Shown piece after piece: positions 41,650-50,593 of a stretch of DNA of 64,000 nucleotides. Below the pieces are notes generated by a model. It ran no database searches, was not told the origin of the DNA, and saw nothing but the letters and a program-made list of their open reading frames with translations. Position numbers and translations under genes: made by a program. The first letter of the stretch is position 1. Every line of letters begins with the position of its first letter. Origin of the DNA: Planctomycetota bacterium (GTDB lineage Bacteria > Planctomycetota > UBA1135 > JACQFD01); the NCBI GenBank assembly GCA_016200225.1, contig JACQFD010000037.1:62001-126000 (forward strand), in the 5' to 3' direction.

Positions 41650-44418
41650 ATGCCGCCTCCCGGATCCGCCCCCGACCTCGCCTCCACGCTCGCGGACGAG
41701 TCGGCGTGGATCCTGCGACTCGCGCGCCGCTTGATCGCCGACGCGCACGCGGCCGAGGACGCCGCGCAATCGACACTCGCGGCGGCGCTCGAACGCCGGC
41801 CGTCGGCGGCGAAACCGATTCGTCCGTGGCTCGCGCGCACCGCGCGTAATATTATATTTAAGAAAAACCGCGGCGACGCGCGACGAAACGCGCGCGAACG
41901 CACCGCCGCCGCGCGCGAATCTTCGGAAGCGACCGACGCGCTCGTCGAACGCGCGGCGCTGCATCGCGCCGTCGTCGGCGCCGTTCTCGCGCTCGACGAA
42001 CCTTACAGAACGGCTATTTTATTAAGATTCATGGAGGATCTGCCGCCGCGCGAAATCGCGGCGCGTCTCAAAATCCCCGTCCGCACGGCGCAAACGCGGA
42101 TCCAGCGCGGCCTCGACCGCCTGCGCGAAATCTTTATACAACAAAAACGCGACCGCGGCGGCATTTTCGGGCTGGCGCTGCCCGTGTTCGCCCGCCGCGG
42201 ATTACGATATAAACTTTCCTTTTTGACATTGGCCATGACGACAAAAGCTAAATTTTCCGCCTGTGCCGCGATCGCGCTATTATTACTTTTTGGAATCTGG
42301 CAATGGACGGGCGGCGGCGCGCCCGCGACGCTTACTCCAAAACCGGCGCGCGAAATCGCGACGGTTTCGGGCTCGACGGCATCGCGCGAATTATCAAAAC
42401 GAACGGATGCGAATCCCTCCACCGCTCCCGCGTCCGCGACGCCGTCCCCCGCCGATCGCGATCATGAAATTTACGGAAAAACGATCGACACGGCCGGCAA
42501 ACCCGTCGCCGGCGCTGCGATCACTATATTTACAGATCTTGCGCGGTATACCGACGCGCGACTCGCCACGGGAACCGACCGCGAGCGCATGCGTCGCATC
42601 TATCAGACGACAACCTCGAACGAAATCGGCGAGTTCGCGGTCTCGGCGACGGTAATTAGTAACTACGACGTCGAAGCGAAGGCCGCAGGATTCGCCACGT
42701 CCATTTTTAACGATCGACACGCGGGTGAATTCTTACAAATCGTCCTTCCTCGCGCCGCGACGATCTCGGGACGCGTCGTTCGCGGGGATCGCACGCCCGT
42801 CGAGGGGGCGCGGGTCATGCTCTCGACGGGCGAATATTTATCATTTCGTCAGACGAACAAATCGCTCGTCACCGACAAGTTCGGCGCTTTTTCGAGCGCC
42901 GACCTCGCCGCCGGCGACGTCGAAGTTTATGTGGAATCAATATCGGCGCAAGTCTCCGATTTTTATAGCATAACGGTCGCCGAAGGCGAGAGTAAACAAT
43001 GTGAAATCGTACTGAAGTCCGGAAGTTATATTTACGGTCGCGTGACCGACGCCGAATCGGGAAAGCCGATCGAAGGCGCGGAGGTCGCGACGCATATATT
43101 ATTTAAACGATTTGTAACGACGAACGCGGACGGTTTATTTATGTGCGAAGGCTTGCGCCCCGGCAGTGGAACGCCCTTTTTCGTGCGGGCGAAAGGCTAC
43201 GCGATGGAGTCGCCGGACGCATCGGTCGTGCCCGAGTCGGGATTGAAACTCGATGTACAACTAAAACGCGGCCGCACGGCGCGAGGCAAAATAATCGATC
43301 CGGACGGCAAACCGATTATCGGCGCCTTCGTTCTCGCGGGCGCGGAAACTAAAGATCAACAAACTTCATTTACGAACGATGCTGGCGATTTTTTAATTAA
43401 TGATCTTCGCGGAGATGTTCACCACACGCTCGTGATTCGTAAAGAGGGTTTCGGATCCGTACAATACGTTTTTCCGCCGCGAGAAGACACTTCGCGCGAG
43501 ATCGACTTCGGAAATATAACATTACAATTGCCCGGATCGATTTCCGGAACCGTGGTCGATCGGCTCGGCGCGCCCGTCGCGAACGCACGCGTCACGCTTT
43601 CGGGCGTCAACGGCGACACCGACCGATTCGCGGAGGGCAACGAATTTAAATATGAACTCGTCGGCCCGGAATTGCGGCTTCGCAGCGACGCGCGCGGCCG
43701 GTTTTACTTTTGTGAACTTGCCGAAGGCGAATATACCATTCAGGCGTGGATTCCCGGTTCGTGCGAATCGACGCACTCGGAAACTGTGCATTTGAAGCGC
43801 GGCGAGCGCGTTTCGAATTGTAATTTTGTCGTCGACAGAGGTCTCCCGCTCGAAGGCACGATCGTCGGCCCCGACGGAAAGCCCGTTTCGGGTGCGTACG
43901 TCGCGGTGCTGCGCCCCGGGTCCGAAAATGAATTTATAAATTATATCGCTTATCAACACACGAACACGGACGGAGCGTTTCATTTCCTCGGACTCTCGGC
44001 CGGAAGCTATACGATCGAAATTGATACAACTACGAATCTGCATGTTTCGTTCGATCGCATCAAAGATAGCGTCGCGCCCATTTCGCGATTCGAACATCTG
44101 GAGGCCGGATCGCGCGACTTGCGAATTTTATTAAAGAAGAACGATCCAATCGAAGGGATCGTGGTCGGGCTGGATGGACAACCCGTCGCGAAAGCGTGGG
44201 TTCTTCGCGGGAAGCCATGGTCGAGGCAACTCATGGCCCAGACGGACGAAAATGGCCATTTCAAAATTTCCGCCACGGAAGGCAGCTTGGACCGAATGGA
44301 AATCGGGCCGCCCGCAAATTCGAATAATATTAGCAACGACAAAGACCCGCGCACATACTTCGAAGACGTCGCGGCGGGGTCGAAATCGCTGGTTTTGAAA
44401 CTTAAGAATTATCCGTAG
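41650..44418 (+). CDS. ECF sigma factor fused by a TM helix to seven carboxypeptidase-like repeats
   Basis: 922 residues. Sigma region 2 lies at about 10-85 (HAAEDAAQSTLAAALE), region 4 at about 110-160 (EPYRTAILLRFMEDLPPREI with the HTH ending RTAQTRIQRGLDRLRE). A TM helix at about 205-222 (CAAIALLLLFGIWQW) precedes seven repeats of the G-x-V-x-(D/N)-x-x-x-x-P-(V/I)-x-x-A type near residues 272, 371, 459, 543, 631, 734 and 834, for example ISGRVVRGDRTPVEGARV. Likely topology: sigma inside, repeats outside, so release from the membrane could control transcription (inference). It is divergent from the esterase-like gene, and a sigma-less paralogue follows 76 bases downstream. Confidence 0.9.
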   Translation: MPPPGSAPDLASTLADESAWILRLARRLIADAHAAEDAAQSTLAAALERRPSAAKPIRPWLARTARNIIFKKNRGDARRNARERTAAARESSEATDALVERAALHRAVVGAVLALDEPYRTAILLRFMEDLPPREIAARLKIPVRTAQTRIQRGLDRLREIFIQQKRDRGGIFGLALPVFARRGLRYKLSFLTLAMTTKAKFSACAAIALLLLFGIWQWTGGGAPATLTPKPAREIATVSGSTASRELSKRTDANPSTAPASATPSPADRDHEIYGKTIDTAGKPVAGAAITIFTDLARYTDARLATGTDRERMRRIYQTTTSNEIGEFAVSATVISNYDVEAKAAGFATSIFNDRHAGEFLQIVLPRAATISGRVVRGDRTPVEGARVMLSTGEYLSFRQTNKSLVTDKFGAFSSADLAAGDVEVYVESISAQVSDFYSITVAEGESKQCEIVLKSGSYIYGRVTDAESGKPIEGAEVATHILFKRFVTTNADGLFMCEGLRPGSGTPFFVRAKGYAMESPDASVVPESGLKLDVQLKRGRTARGKIIDPDGKPIIGAFVLAGAETKDQQTSFTNDAGDFLINDLRGDVHHTLVIRKEGFGSVQYVFPPREDTSREIDFGNITLQLPGSISGTVVDRLGAPVANARVTLSGVNGDTDRFAEGNEFKYELVGPELRLRSDARGRFYFCELAEGEYTIQAWIPGSCESTHSETVHLKRGERVSNCNFVVDRGLPLEGTIVGPDGKPVSGAYVAVLRPGSENEFINYIAYQHTNTDGAFHFLGLSAGSYTIEIDTTTNLHVSFDRIKDSVAPISRFEHLEAGSRDLRILLKKNDPIEGIVVGLDGQPVAKAWVLRGKPWSRQLMAQTDENGHFKISATEGSLDRMEIGPPANSNNISNDKDPRTYFEDVAAGSKSLVLKLKNYP

Positions 44419-44494
44419 CCGCCAAACGCGCGTCCGCTATGTTGACCGGGCTGGCGCGCCGCGGAAACCAACGCGCGGCCCCCTCGAAAAACCG

Positions 44495-46612
44495 ATGTCG
44501 CGACGGCTGACGTTTCTGATCTGTTTGATCGGCGCATGCGCGCTCTATTTTTGTATATTTATTTTCACGGGGCTTGAAAGTATACAAAACGTTCCGCGCG
44601 GATCGGCCGCCGCGCCGTCGAGGCCGCGAAATGTAATATTCGGCCGCGTCGTCGACGCTAACGGCGCGCCGATTCCGGACGTTCAAATCAGTATATTTAA
44701 CGATCTCGCGAAATATTCCGTGGTGAGGATTGCCGCGCCGGCCGCGTGGGAGCGCATGCGAGCGTCCGTGGCGACCGTCATGAGCGGCGCGAACGGCGAA
44801 TTCGAGTTTCACGCGGTCGCGATGAAGAATCTCGACTTGGTCGCGTCGAAATCCGGATTCGGATTATTACAAATGAACGACCGCCACGCGGGCGACTCGG
44901 CGCGCGTCGTGATACGCCGCGCCGCCGCGCTGACGGGGCGCGTGCTGCGCGACGACGGGACCCCCGTCGAGGGCGCGATCGTCCGCGTTTCGTACGGCCG
45001 CCGCCGGCCGGAATTGTGGTATCGCGAGTTTACTACCGATCGCGACGGCGCGTTCGCGGCGCGCGATCTCGCGCCGGGCGCCGTCGACATCGACGTTCGA
45101 TCGGCCAGGGAATGTAATAGTTCGGCGCGCGCCGCGCTCCTCGCCGACGGCGAGACGACGGATATTACAATGACGCTCGACCGCGGATCTTACATTTACG
45201 GCCGCGTCGAATCGGCCGGCAAACCGGTCGAAGGGGCGGAGGTCAGCGACGACATTTTGTTCAGCCGAAAAGTAACAACCGACGCGGACGGACTTTATAT
45301 GCTCGACGGCGTCCGCGCGGGCGTCGGCGCCACCATTCATTTTCGCGCGGCCGGTTTCGGGGCGGCGACGGCGACGATTCCGCTCGTCCGCGAGAACGGC
45401 ACCGGTCAGAATTGTTATCTCACCCGCGGCCGCGGCGCCCGAGGAAGAATTGTTAATTCCGACGGCCGGCCCGTCGAGGGCGCGTACGTCGCGGCCGGTT
45501 ATGAATACGGCGCGGACATTAATTATCGCGACGCGTTCACCGGAGCCGGCGGCGCGTTCTCGTTCGACGGACTCGCGCGCGGCAAACATCATACATTACT
45601 GATCCGAATGGAAGGGTTCGCTTCCGTTCAGTATGTTTTTCCGAGAAACGAAGCGCTCGTGGAAACGGTCGAATTTGGCGACGTCATGATCCACCCCGGA
45701 TCTGTTATTTCTGGAATTGTAATCGATCGGGACGGCCGCCCGATCGCAAACGTCTCCGTCTCCGCGCGCGGCGTGAACGCCGACACCGACCGATTCGCCG
45801 ACGGCGCGGAATTTCCGGGCGAATTATTAACTCTCGACCATCGCTCGATCACCGGCGGCGACGGCAGATATTATATTATAAATCTCGCCGCGGGCGCGTT
45901 TTCGGTTTCGGCGTGGCTGCCGGTCTCGTGCGAGGAGGTTGCGCCGAGGCAGGTCGTCCTCCGCGAGGGCGAGCGCGTCTCGAATTGTGATTTTAAATTG
46001 TCGACCGAGGGGCGCATCGCGGGAATTGTCATGGGGCCGGGCGGCGCGCCCGTCGCGGGAGCATTTGTTTCCGTGCTGCGTCCGCCTCCGCCCGGACCGC
46101 TCAAACCGGGCAGCCGGCCGGCGATCTTTGACGAATTTGCATATTTGCACACGGACGCGACGGGGGGTTTTTCATTTATCGGCCTCGCGAACGGAAAATA
46201 TACATTACAGATCGACACGCGCTCGAATTATTATAATTTTTCCGACGCCGGCGGAAGCGTCTGCGCGGCCGCGCTGAAAATCCAAAACGTCGCGACGGGA
46301 TCGCTAAATTTACAAATAAAACTGCCTTTGAACGCGCCGGTCCGGGGCCGCGTCGTCGACCGCGACGGCGCTCCCATCGCCGGAGCGATGATTTTCGATC
46401 CGTCTCCCGACGGCTACCTCGCGACGCCTGTTTACACGGACAACGACGGCGGTTTTCAATTCGACGCCGCCGAAAATTCGACGATTCGTCTGCGTGTTTT
46501 TGCCCCGGCGTTCGACGACGCGGGCCAAAATCCCGTCGAGCGAAAATTCGTCGACGCGGAATTTCCGGCGGGGAAAAAGGACGCGGTCATCCGATTAGTG
46601 AACTATCCTTGA
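44495..46612 (+). CDS. TM-anchored carboxypeptidase-like repeat protein lacking the sigma domain
   Basis: 705 residues. It starts with a TM helix (residues 4-25, TFLICLIGACALYFCIFIF) and continues with seven repeats colinear with those of the upstream ECF fusion, such as IFGRVVDANGAPIPDVQI, LTGRVLRDDGTPVEGAIV, ARGRIVNSDGRPVEGAYV and VRGRVVDRDGAPIAGAMI. It looks like a duplicate of that gene's outer half. Placed 76 bases after it, it may be in the same operon, and could compete for the same ligand or form a complex with it. Function is inference. Confidence 0.85.
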   Translation: MSRRLTFLICLIGACALYFCIFIFTGLESIQNVPRGSAAAPSRPRNVIFGRVVDANGAPIPDVQISIFNDLAKYSVVRIAAPAAWERMRASVATVMSGANGEFEFHAVAMKNLDLVASKSGFGLLQMNDRHAGDSARVVIRRAAALTGRVLRDDGTPVEGAIVRVSYGRRRPELWYREFTTDRDGAFAARDLAPGAVDIDVRSARECNSSARAALLADGETTDITMTLDRGSYIYGRVESAGKPVEGAEVSDDILFSRKVTTDADGLYMLDGVRAGVGATIHFRAAGFGAATATIPLVRENGTGQNCYLTRGRGARGRIVNSDGRPVEGAYVAAGYEYGADINYRDAFTGAGGAFSFDGLARGKHHTLLIRMEGFASVQYVFPRNEALVETVEFGDVMIHPGSVISGIVIDRDGRPIANVSVSARGVNADTDRFADGAEFPGELLTLDHRSITGGDGRYYIINLAAGAFSVSAWLPVSCEEVAPRQVVLREGERVSNCDFKLSTEGRIAGIVMGPGGAPVAGAFVSVLRPPPPGPLKPGSRPAIFDEFAYLHTDATGGFSFIGLANGKYTLQIDTRSNYYNFSDAGGSVCAAALKIQNVATGSLNLQIKLPLNAPVRGRVVDRDGAPIAGAMIFDPSPDGYLATPVYTDNDGGFQFDAAENSTIRLRVFAPAFDDAGQNPVERKFVDAEFPAGKKDAVIRLVNYP

Positions 46613-46684
46613 TGGACAATTTGGCGGCTCCGTCCCAAATTCGTGCCGCCGCAATTCCTACGTTTCTCCAAATTCCTCGCGAAC

Positions 46685-47023
46685 ATGCCTGTTACAAAAG
46701 ACCAAGTCATCGATCAGTTAAAACTCGTTTCCGACCCCGAAGTGATGGATCGCGAAGGCAAACCCGTCGACATCTGGGAGATGGGGCTTATTTACAATAT
46801 TGACGTCGTCGAGGAGGATCCGACGATTATTAATATTCGGATGACGCTCACTTCGCAGGGTTGTCCGATGGGGCAGATGATTCAGCGCGACGTCGTGACG
46901 CGCGTCGGATCGATTCCGGGCGTCGGCAAGACGAACATCGAAATCGTCTGGCAGCCGCAATGGAATCCCTCGATGCTTTCCGACGTCGCGAAAAAACGCC
47001 TCGGTTTTGGCGAAGAAGAATAG
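46685..47023 (+). CDS. DUF59/MIP18-family protein
   Basis: 112 residues from ATG 46685 (MPVTKDQVIDQLK), giving the usual family length; the open frame reaches 46643. Motifs DPEVMDREGKPVDIWEMGLI and INIRMTLTSQGCPMGQMIQ match the DUF59 family with its conserved Cys. Relatives (SufT, PaaD, MIP18) help assemble or insert iron-sulfur clusters, and this one is followed by a polyferredoxin gene at 47206. Iron-sulfur handling for that protein is a reasonable inference. There is no Shine-Dalgarno sequence before the start. Confidence 0.85.
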   Translation: MPVTKDQVIDQLKLVSDPEVMDREGKPVDIWEMGLIYNIDVVEEDPTIINIRMTLTSQGCPMGQMIQRDVVTRVGSIPGVGKTNIEIVWQPQWNPSMLSDVAKKRLGFGEEE

Positions 47024-47205
47024 ACTCGCGACCGACCTAACTCCTTACTTCTCAAGAGCAACCCGGCGCGTACGCGCAGCGCGAACGCGGCGTTGGCCTG
47101 CAAGTTGATTGCAAGGCCGCTGCATCCGATAGTTATCGCTCGTTCAGAACGATCCGAACTCCCTGCCGCCAACCGATTTCCACTCCGTATCTTTAGCGAT
47201 CGAAT

Positions 47206-48363
47206 ATGCCTGAATTTTCTGTAGACCCGCCGAAGTGCATCGCGTGCGACGCGTGCTGCAAGGAGTTTCCCGAAGTTTTTTACATGGGCGATGATACAAA
47301 AGCCCATGCGCGCGCGGGACATCCGATCGATAAGTATAATGCGAGAACTGTAGTAGACGTTTGTCCGACGGGCGCGATTCTGTTTTCGGGCGAGCTGCCG
47401 CCGCCCGAGGGCCCCGAAGGCGGCGCACCGAAGGAAGTGCACGGCTGGGAACTCGTTTGGGCGAAAATTAAGGATTCGATCGAAGACGACGCCGACGAGC
47501 GCGAAAAGCGCTACGGGCGCAAATTTACAACTGAGAAGCGCGAAGGTTATACAATTGTTCGCGTCGAATTGCCGGCGGTCGTCCCGGCGACGCGCGATCG
47601 TTATAAATTCGGCATTTCGCCCGACATGCCCGATTACGCGCAGCAGGTCGTGAGCGGCGGCCGCACTCTTTATGTTCGCGGCTGGGTCGTCGAGCCGGCG
47701 GTGCGCATGTTATGTAATATGTCGTCGGCGTTCCCCGACCGTTTTAGTATTAAACTCGATTTCGAGGAGCCGGTCGTCGGCGTCAAATCGCACTACGACG
47801 CGCACCGCGTGCTCGAAGTCGCCGTTTTTCACGATGTTAAGGTTCGCGACAATTTCGTCTGGACCGCGCACTTTATTAATGAAGCGTGCACGGGCTGCAC
47901 GATTTGCGAACGCGTATGTCCTACGAACGCGATCACGGGCATTTCGAAGAATCGACATTATATCGATCCCTATCTGTGTATTAACTGTTCCGTGTGCGGA
48001 ACGTACTGCCCGTTCGACGCGATCGTCGGCCAGCAGGACACGCTTATAAATTATCTGAAGCCGAAGGAAGTGCCGAAGGCGCAGGTCATCGAAGAGCTTT
48101 GCTCCGGTTGCGAATTCTGCGTCGACGTGTGCCCGTTCGATTGTATTAAACTCGAGGACTTCGACGGCACCGTCAACCGCGTCGCGGTCGTCGACGAAAA
48201 GAAATGCGTTTCTTGTAAACTTTGCGAACAGGTCTGCATCAAGGGCGCGATCATCGTCCCCCGCCACCAGACCTTCCCCGAAGGCATCGGCTGGAGTTAT
48301 CAAACCGGCAGCGCCGACGGCATTCTCGAAGGGCGCGAAGAACTGCCGCTGACGAGGAATTAA
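47206..48363 (+). CDS. Polyferredoxin with central unclassified domain
   Basis: 385 residues. Clusters: CIACDACCKEF and VCPTGAI near the N-terminus, then after an unclassified domain (about 85-220) CTGCTICERVCP, CINCSVCGTYCP, CSGCEFCVDVCP and CVSCKLCEQVC. This is enough for at least four [4Fe-4S] clusters and perhaps another in the N-terminal part. There is no signal peptide or TM, so it is a cytoplasmic electron carrier or a subunit of a larger oxidoreductase. A DUF59 gene lies upstream. The partner enzyme is not in the window. Confidence 0.85.
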   Translation: MPEFSVDPPKCIACDACCKEFPEVFYMGDDTKAHARAGHPIDKYNARTVVDVCPTGAILFSGELPPPEGPEGGAPKEVHGWELVWAKIKDSIEDDADEREKRYGRKFTTEKREGYTIVRVELPAVVPATRDRYKFGISPDMPDYAQQVVSGGRTLYVRGWVVEPAVRMLCNMSSAFPDRFSIKLDFEEPVVGVKSHYDAHRVLEVAVFHDVKVRDNFVWTAHFINEACTGCTICERVCPTNAITGISKNRHYIDPYLCINCSVCGTYCPFDAIVGQQDTLINYLKPKEVPKAQVIEELCSGCEFCVDVCPFDCIKLEDFDGTVNRVAVVDEKKCVSCKLCEQVCIKGAIIVPRHQTFPEGIGWSYQTGSADGILEGREELPLTRN

Positions 48364-48374
48364 AATTAGATTCG

Positions 48375-48397
48375 TTGGTTTAGTTTAATTCAACCAA
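48375..48397. terminator. Possible bidirectional terminator
   Basis: TTGGTT (48375-48380) pairs with AACCAA (48392-48397) between the converging genes at 47206-48363 and 48412-48642. The stem is short and AT-rich. Confidence 0.3.
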
Positions 48398-48411
48398 ATC
48401 GTCGGCGTGAA

Positions 48412-48642
48412 CTAAGTTCGGCGGCGGGGCGCACGTCGCTTGGGCCGTATGATGTTAACAATGGACTTCTGAAGTCGCGGCTCCTTCATCTTCCCTTTCT
48501 GCCAGCCGAGGCACTGAAGTGTCAGGTACCAAACCTGGTCCATTCGTTCGTCGCGCGTCATCCGTTTCGACTTGAGTTCCGGAGTCTCCGGCGCGTTCGG
48601 TCGAATTACGCGGGCTGTGATATTCTTGCGGCGAGCAGACAT
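48412..48642 (-). CDS. Small basic protein
   Basis: 76 residues from ATG 48642 (MSARRKNITARVIRPN). The core KRMTRDERMDQVWYLTLQC, then WQKGKMKEPRLQKSIVNI, resembles a recurrent family of short hypothetical proteins I have seen in several phyla, with a C-terminal Arg-rich tail. Very basic, so nucleic-acid or protein binding is possible. It is convergent with the polyferredoxin gene. Function unknown. Confidence 0.6.
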   Translation of the reverse strand: MSARRKNITARVIRPNAPETPELKSKRMTRDERMDQVWYLTLQCLGWQKGKMKEPRLQKSIVNIIRPKRRAPRRRT

Positions 48643-48793
48643 CGTTCATTGAACTTGCAACTTATATAACATCGCGGCTCGTCGCCCGTCGCAAAGAATC
48701 CAGACTTCCACGCTTTCGTGCGTTTTTTCACCGGCATTGATCCCGGAAGACAAATTCGTTGCGCTGGCGCGGACACGCGATTGAAATGGTTCA

Positions 48794-49849
48794 ATGCTTA
48801 CTGTCTGCACAAAATTCGGCGTCATATTTACGGCTTGCCTCGCCACCGTACCCGCAGCCGCAGCCATCGCCCTCGCAAAACCGACTTTGGCCGGTCTAAC
48901 TGTTAATAATGTCGCACCCGCGCAGGGCGCGGAGGGATCGCCGATTGTCTTCACGGGCTCCGGTTTCGATAACCCGACCATTTCGCTGCTTCTTCCGCTG
49001 GAATCCGGAAAATTCAAGAAAGTTAAATTTAAGATTGCGGCGATCAATTCGGTGGAAGTCGACGCGATCGAGCCCGCGGCGCCGGCCGGGACATATGATC
49101 TATTAATTGAACAAAAAGACGGCGTGATTATGCTTCAATCGGCGTTTACTGTAAAAAAGGCAGCCGGTGGCAACGCGACGCCGATGCACGCGGCGCCGGG
49201 CTCGGCCTTCACGCTCGACGGCACGCTATTCGGAATCAAGAAAGGCAAGTTGTTCCTCGGGATGAGTAATAAAGCGCTCAAGATTACAGATTGGACGCCG
49301 ACGGCCGTGACGGCCATCGTGCCGAAGGGGACCGCGCCGGGCGATTATACCATTGAAGTCAAGAATACGGCGGGTACGTCGACCGCGACGGGAATGTTAA
49401 CAGTCGTTCCGGGGGCGCCTTCGCCGTCGGGCAAGGACTCGACCACGGCGGTGGTTGACGATGTCGCGTCGTTCAGCGCGAGCGCGAACCATATTATTGT
49501 AAGTTACGATTTCTTCAATTTCCTCGGCGACGTTACGGCGACCAACGACTCGAACGCCGCCCAGTCGATCGCCATGCGCCTTCCGTACAATCTCAACACT
49601 GACAAGGCGCCGAAACAAATTAAGGACGATCCGCTCGGTTACATTAAATATACAGATACGTCGCAGAATACGACGTGGAGTTCGGCCGCCAACGGCGGAA
49701 CCTATACATTCAACGTACAAACCGAGAGCGGCAGCACCTCGAAGGGTTCGCACGTCACTCTGTGGGGCGGCGGAATCCTCACAAGAGAAAGCGGCGTCGG
49801 CGGGCCGGCGACGGTGGAGTTGTATGTTAGTGTGAGGTGTTTCTTTTAA
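48794..49849 (+). CDS. Secreted IPT/TIG-domain protein
   Basis: 351 residues with a signal peptide at 1-24 or 1-28. Two IPT/TIG-like immunoglobulin domains cover about 33-210: AEGSPIVFTGSGFDNPTIS and TPMHAAPGSAFTLDGTLFG, each with the strand pattern and final D/Y-x-L/I signature (GTYDLLIEQ, GDYTIEVKN). The last 140 residues form an unclassified beta domain ending in VELYVSVRCFF. Probably surface or periplasmic and involved in binding. No neighbour explains its role. Confidence 0.75.
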   Translation: MLTVCTKFGVIFTACLATVPAAAAIALAKPTLAGLTVNNVAPAQGAEGSPIVFTGSGFDNPTISLLLPLESGKFKKVKFKIAAINSVEVDAIEPAAPAGTYDLLIEQKDGVIMLQSAFTVKKAAGGNATPMHAAPGSAFTLDGTLFGIKKGKLFLGMSNKALKITDWTPTAVTAIVPKGTAPGDYTIEVKNTAGTSTATGMLTVVPGAPSPSGKDSTTAVVDDVASFSASANHIIVSYDFFNFLGDVTATNDSNAAQSIAMRLPYNLNTDKAPKQIKDDPLGYIKYTDTSQNTTWSSAANGGTYTFNVQTESGSTSKGSHVTLWGGGILTRESGVGGPATVELYVSVRCFF

Positions 49850-49889
49850 TAAGTACTGCGGGTGTTCAATCGACAAAATCCTCAGCACA

Positions 49890-50273
49890 TCACAGTTTTC
49901 GGAGCATTTCTCCAGTTCCCGCAGGTCCGGTGACTTCGAGCGTAATGGGCCCCGGCCCGGGTTCGATGTCGAGTCGAAAGCGCAGAAAACTACAACAAAC
50001 CTGCTCTTGCTCGATTAGATGCGTTAAATCGGCGATCAGTCCGGGCTCGAATTTGAATTGGAACTGAAGTCCGTTAAGAATGTCGTTCACGCATTCAGCT
50101 CGCTTGAAGAACCCAGGTAACAACTCCTGCCGACGCTTTTGAAGTTCCGCAGGCGTTAGCGTGCACGTCAAGGTTGAAGAGTTCGCATTACTCGTTGTCG
50201 GAGAGCTTGCTGAAACGCAGCCGAACGATGCGGCGAGAAGCAAAACGGACACGATAAAATTGTAAATATGCAT
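49890..50273 (-). CDS. Secreted small protein of the vicinal-Cys family
   Basis: 127 residues from ATG 50273 (MHIYNFIVSVLLLAASFGC), which begins a signal peptide with a weak lipobox. The mature part LTPAELQKRRQELLPGFFKR, then FEPGLIADLTHLIEQEQVCC, SFLRFRLDIEPG and LEVTGPAGT matches small uncharacterised proteins that occur next to mercury or arsenic detoxification genes and carry the CC pair. Those relatives are usually cytoplasmic, so the signal peptide is unusual. The open frame extends to 50309, but those 12 codons look like the start of a VapC toxin. Confidence 0.7.
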   Translation of the reverse strand: MHIYNFIVSVLLLAASFGCVSASSPTTSNANSSTLTCTLTPAELQKRRQELLPGFFKRAECVNDILNGLQFQFKFEPGLIADLTHLIEQEQVCCSFLRFRLDIEPGPGPITLEVTGPAGTGEMLRKL

Positions 50274-50309
50274 TTTCACCAATCCACTCGTGTTGAAATA
50301 ATAATTCAT
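50274..50309 (-). pseudogene. Remnant of a VapC-type toxin gene (first 12 codons)
   Basis: The start ATG at 50309 overlaps the antitoxin stop as ATGA, as in TA operons. The peptide MNYYFNTSGLVK matches the first strand of PIN-domain toxins (MxYxDTSAxVK), with Asn in place of the catalytic Asp and Gly for Ala. The similarity ends where the signal peptide of the following gene begins (MHIYNF). The simplest reading is a deletion that removed the rest of the toxin and joined the two genes. Confidence 0.5.
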
Positions 50310-50593
50310 CGCCGATCTTCAATAACAATATCCGAAAGCATCTTTCCGCGATTCACGATTTTCGGCATCGTGAATTTTGGCATTTTTTTCTTATTCATAA
50401 TCAGGAGTCCCTTAGCAACCATCATTGCGAGTTTTTTATTACGTGATAGCTCCTCAGATCGATGTCCGTCGACCGGACCAAGCACGGCAATGGGAACGCC
50501 GCGCTCGCTGATGACGACGCGTTTGCCATGCTTGACGATCGTAATATATCGTTTCAAATTTTTCTTCAATTCACCGAGGTCGATTGTTTTCAT
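50306..50593 (-). CDS. Orphan Phd/YefM-type antitoxin
   Basis: 95 residues. The N-terminal fold KTIDLGELKKNLKRYI, then VKHGKRVVISERGVPIAVLG is typical of Phd/YefM antitoxins, which bind DNA with this part. The C-terminal region is basic (MNKKKMPKFTMPKIVNRGK), where a toxin-binding helix is expected. The matching toxin gene has been reduced to about 12 codons, so this antitoxin is orphaned. Its start overlaps the stop of the CoA-ester lyase gene (ATGA at 50590-50593). Confidence 0.75.
   Translation of the reverse strand: MKTIDLGELKKNLKRYITIVKHGKRVVISERGVPIAVLGPVDGHRSEELSRNKKLAMMVAKGLLIMNKKKMPKFTMPKIVNRGKMLSDIVIEDRR

Noticed and set aside
40080..41776. Long upstream extension of the second esterase-like gene to 41776
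   Set aside because: It overlaps the start of the ECF gene and the paralogue begins exactly at the signal peptide (ATG 41533).
49865..49892. Selenocysteine reading of the TGA ending the vicinal-Cys gene
   Set aside because: The extension is short, ends at a second TGA and has no homology; the family normally ends at this position.
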